From IMG/VR virus record IMGVR_UViG_3300010885_006318, positions 1-20,052 of that record: DNA of 20,052 nucleotides. One strand, 5' to 3'. The DNA comes from a virus. Below the pieces are notes generated by a model. The model was not told where the DNA came from. It saw only the letters and a list, made by a program, of their open reading frames with translations, and ran no database searches. A program made the position numbers and the translations under genes. Shown here in pieces: positions 19,269 to 20,052 of this stretch; the stretch's first letter is position 1, and each line of letters starts with the position of its first letter.

Positions 19269-20052
19269 TGATAAGAAAAGACAAAGTTTTTGAACTTAAA
19301 ATAGAAGAAGATGATGAATTATCTGGAATTGATAGTATTTCCCTTGTTGACGAACCAGCAATTGAAATTAATTGGATGTTCTTTAACAAAGTTAAACCTC
19401 AAGAATTTCACATTCCTGAAGGAGAAGATAAAATCTATTTGGAAAAGTTCTTAGATAAAGGACAGAATGAAGAAGAATTATTAAACGATGGTTGGGAAGT
19501 TTACAAAACCGAATATAACAATAAAGAAAACTTTATTGACGCAAATCCAAACGCACCATCATTTGAGGATACTGACCAATATCTAATTAGATACAAATAT
19601 ATCCTTAATCCTAAGGCACCAGGTTCTCCTATCAAAGAAACAACAAGAGATTTTTGTAGAGACCTTGTGGTAAAGAATTGGGTATTTCGTATTGAAGATA
19701 TTGAGAATATTACCAACGATGAGGGTTCACCAGCAATGGTATGGAGAGGTGGATATAATTGTCGTCATTTGTGGTCTAAAATCACTTATAGAAGAGGAAC
19801 TGATATAAACATCAAATCATCTGATAGAAAGGGAAGAGTGGACACAGGATTGGATATAAACGTATTAGGATACCCTCAACCTAAAACAACGGTTGATGAA
19901 CATCCATCATTCATATTTACAAAAGAAGGATTTGAAGTAGGTGTACCACATTATACAGAAGATGGTAAATTGTACGAAGGTCCTACACATAAAGACGCTG
20001 ATGGTAGATTAATGACAGGAGCTGTTCATACAGAAGATAGTGTTTATTTATA
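19268..20052 (+). CDS. Head-associated structural protein, N-terminal part (3' end outside window)
   Basis: The frame opens at ATG 19268 and stays open to the window edge, giving 261 complete codons. The N-terminus 'LSGIDSISLVDEPAIEINW' (18-36) resembles the start of XkdF-like or prohead-related proteins of tailed phages. Next comes an acidic stretch (FLDKGQNEEELLNDGW), then 'TTRDFCRDLVVKNWVFRIED' (residues about 132-151) and 'GGYNCRHLW' (about 168-176). That Cys...CRHxW layout recalls the end of MuF-like minor head domains. The last visible part is 'DGKLYEGPTHKDADGRLMTG'. The protein is probably a head or head-maturation component. I see no protease catalytic residues in this part, and the rest is missing. 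It lies after the tape measure, which is unusual for a head gene. Confidence 0.55.
   Translation, partial: MIRKDKVFELKIEEDDELSGIDSISLVDEPAIEINWMFFNKVKPQEFHIPEGEDKIYLEKFLDKGQNEEELLNDGWEVYKTEYNNKENFIDANPNAPSFEDTDQYLIRYKYILNPKAPGSPIKETTRDFCRDLVVKNWVFRIEDIENITNDEGSPAMVWRGGYNCRHLWSKITYRRGTDINIKSSDRKGRVDTGLDINVLGYPQPKTTVDEHPSFIFTKEGFEVGVPHYTEDGKLYEGPTHKDADGRLMTGAVHTEDSVYL

Overview
This window is a stretch of the late structural region of a tailed double-stranded DNA phage (Caudoviricetes), or of a prophage or metagenomic contig of one. Every credible gene is on the + strand, and the genes are packed tightly: gaps are mostly 1-50 bases and there are overlaps of 4 and 17 bases. The DNA is AT-rich. 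Starts have no clear Shine-Dalgarno sequence and instead sit behind A/T-only leaders. That start pattern, and the resemblance of several proteins to families I know from phages of Bacteroidota (Flavobacteriia-like hosts), suggest a Bacteroidota host. This is inference, since no host gene or tRNA is present.

Layout. 2-247: C-terminal end of a probable small terminase subunit, followed by a hairpin. 305-1609: DNA methyltransferase with the beta-class motif order. 1593-2927: large terminase subunit, overlapping the methyltransferase. 2945-3774: a gene in two overlapping frames, very likely joined by a -1 ribosomal frameshift at a run of nine T; it is tail-assembly-chaperone-like. 3821-4825: a protein made of two copies of one domain, tail-terminator-like. 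4843-7725: a long Gly/Ser/Thr/Asn-rich fibre with a proline-free collagen-like stretch. 7727-8254: an HK97-gp10-like neck/tail-completion protein. 8251-9831 and the N-terminal part of 9833-13660: tail structural proteins. The second of these ends in a Pro-Thr linker and a seven-Asp-box beta-propeller. 13680-15224: a protein with seven DUF5122-type propeller repeats. 15273-16280: three small domains separated by Pro-Thr linkers. 16293-19241: tape measure protein. 19268 to the end: start of a head-associated structural protein, cut by the window edge.

How the genes work together. The terminase subunits cut and package DNA, and the methyltransferase may mark the genome. The frameshift pair, duplicated-domain protein, gp10-like protein and tape measure build the tail. 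The fibre, the two propeller proteins and the Pro-Thr linked protein look like an exposed, modular receptor- or glycan-binding apparatus. The order is unusual: portal, major capsid and scaffold genes do not follow the terminase, and a head-type protein appears only after the tape measure.

The most notable observations are the frameshift cassette, the side-by-side unrelated propellers, the duplicated tail-terminator-like domain, and a repeated AT-rich leader (TATATTTAATA) before three genes.
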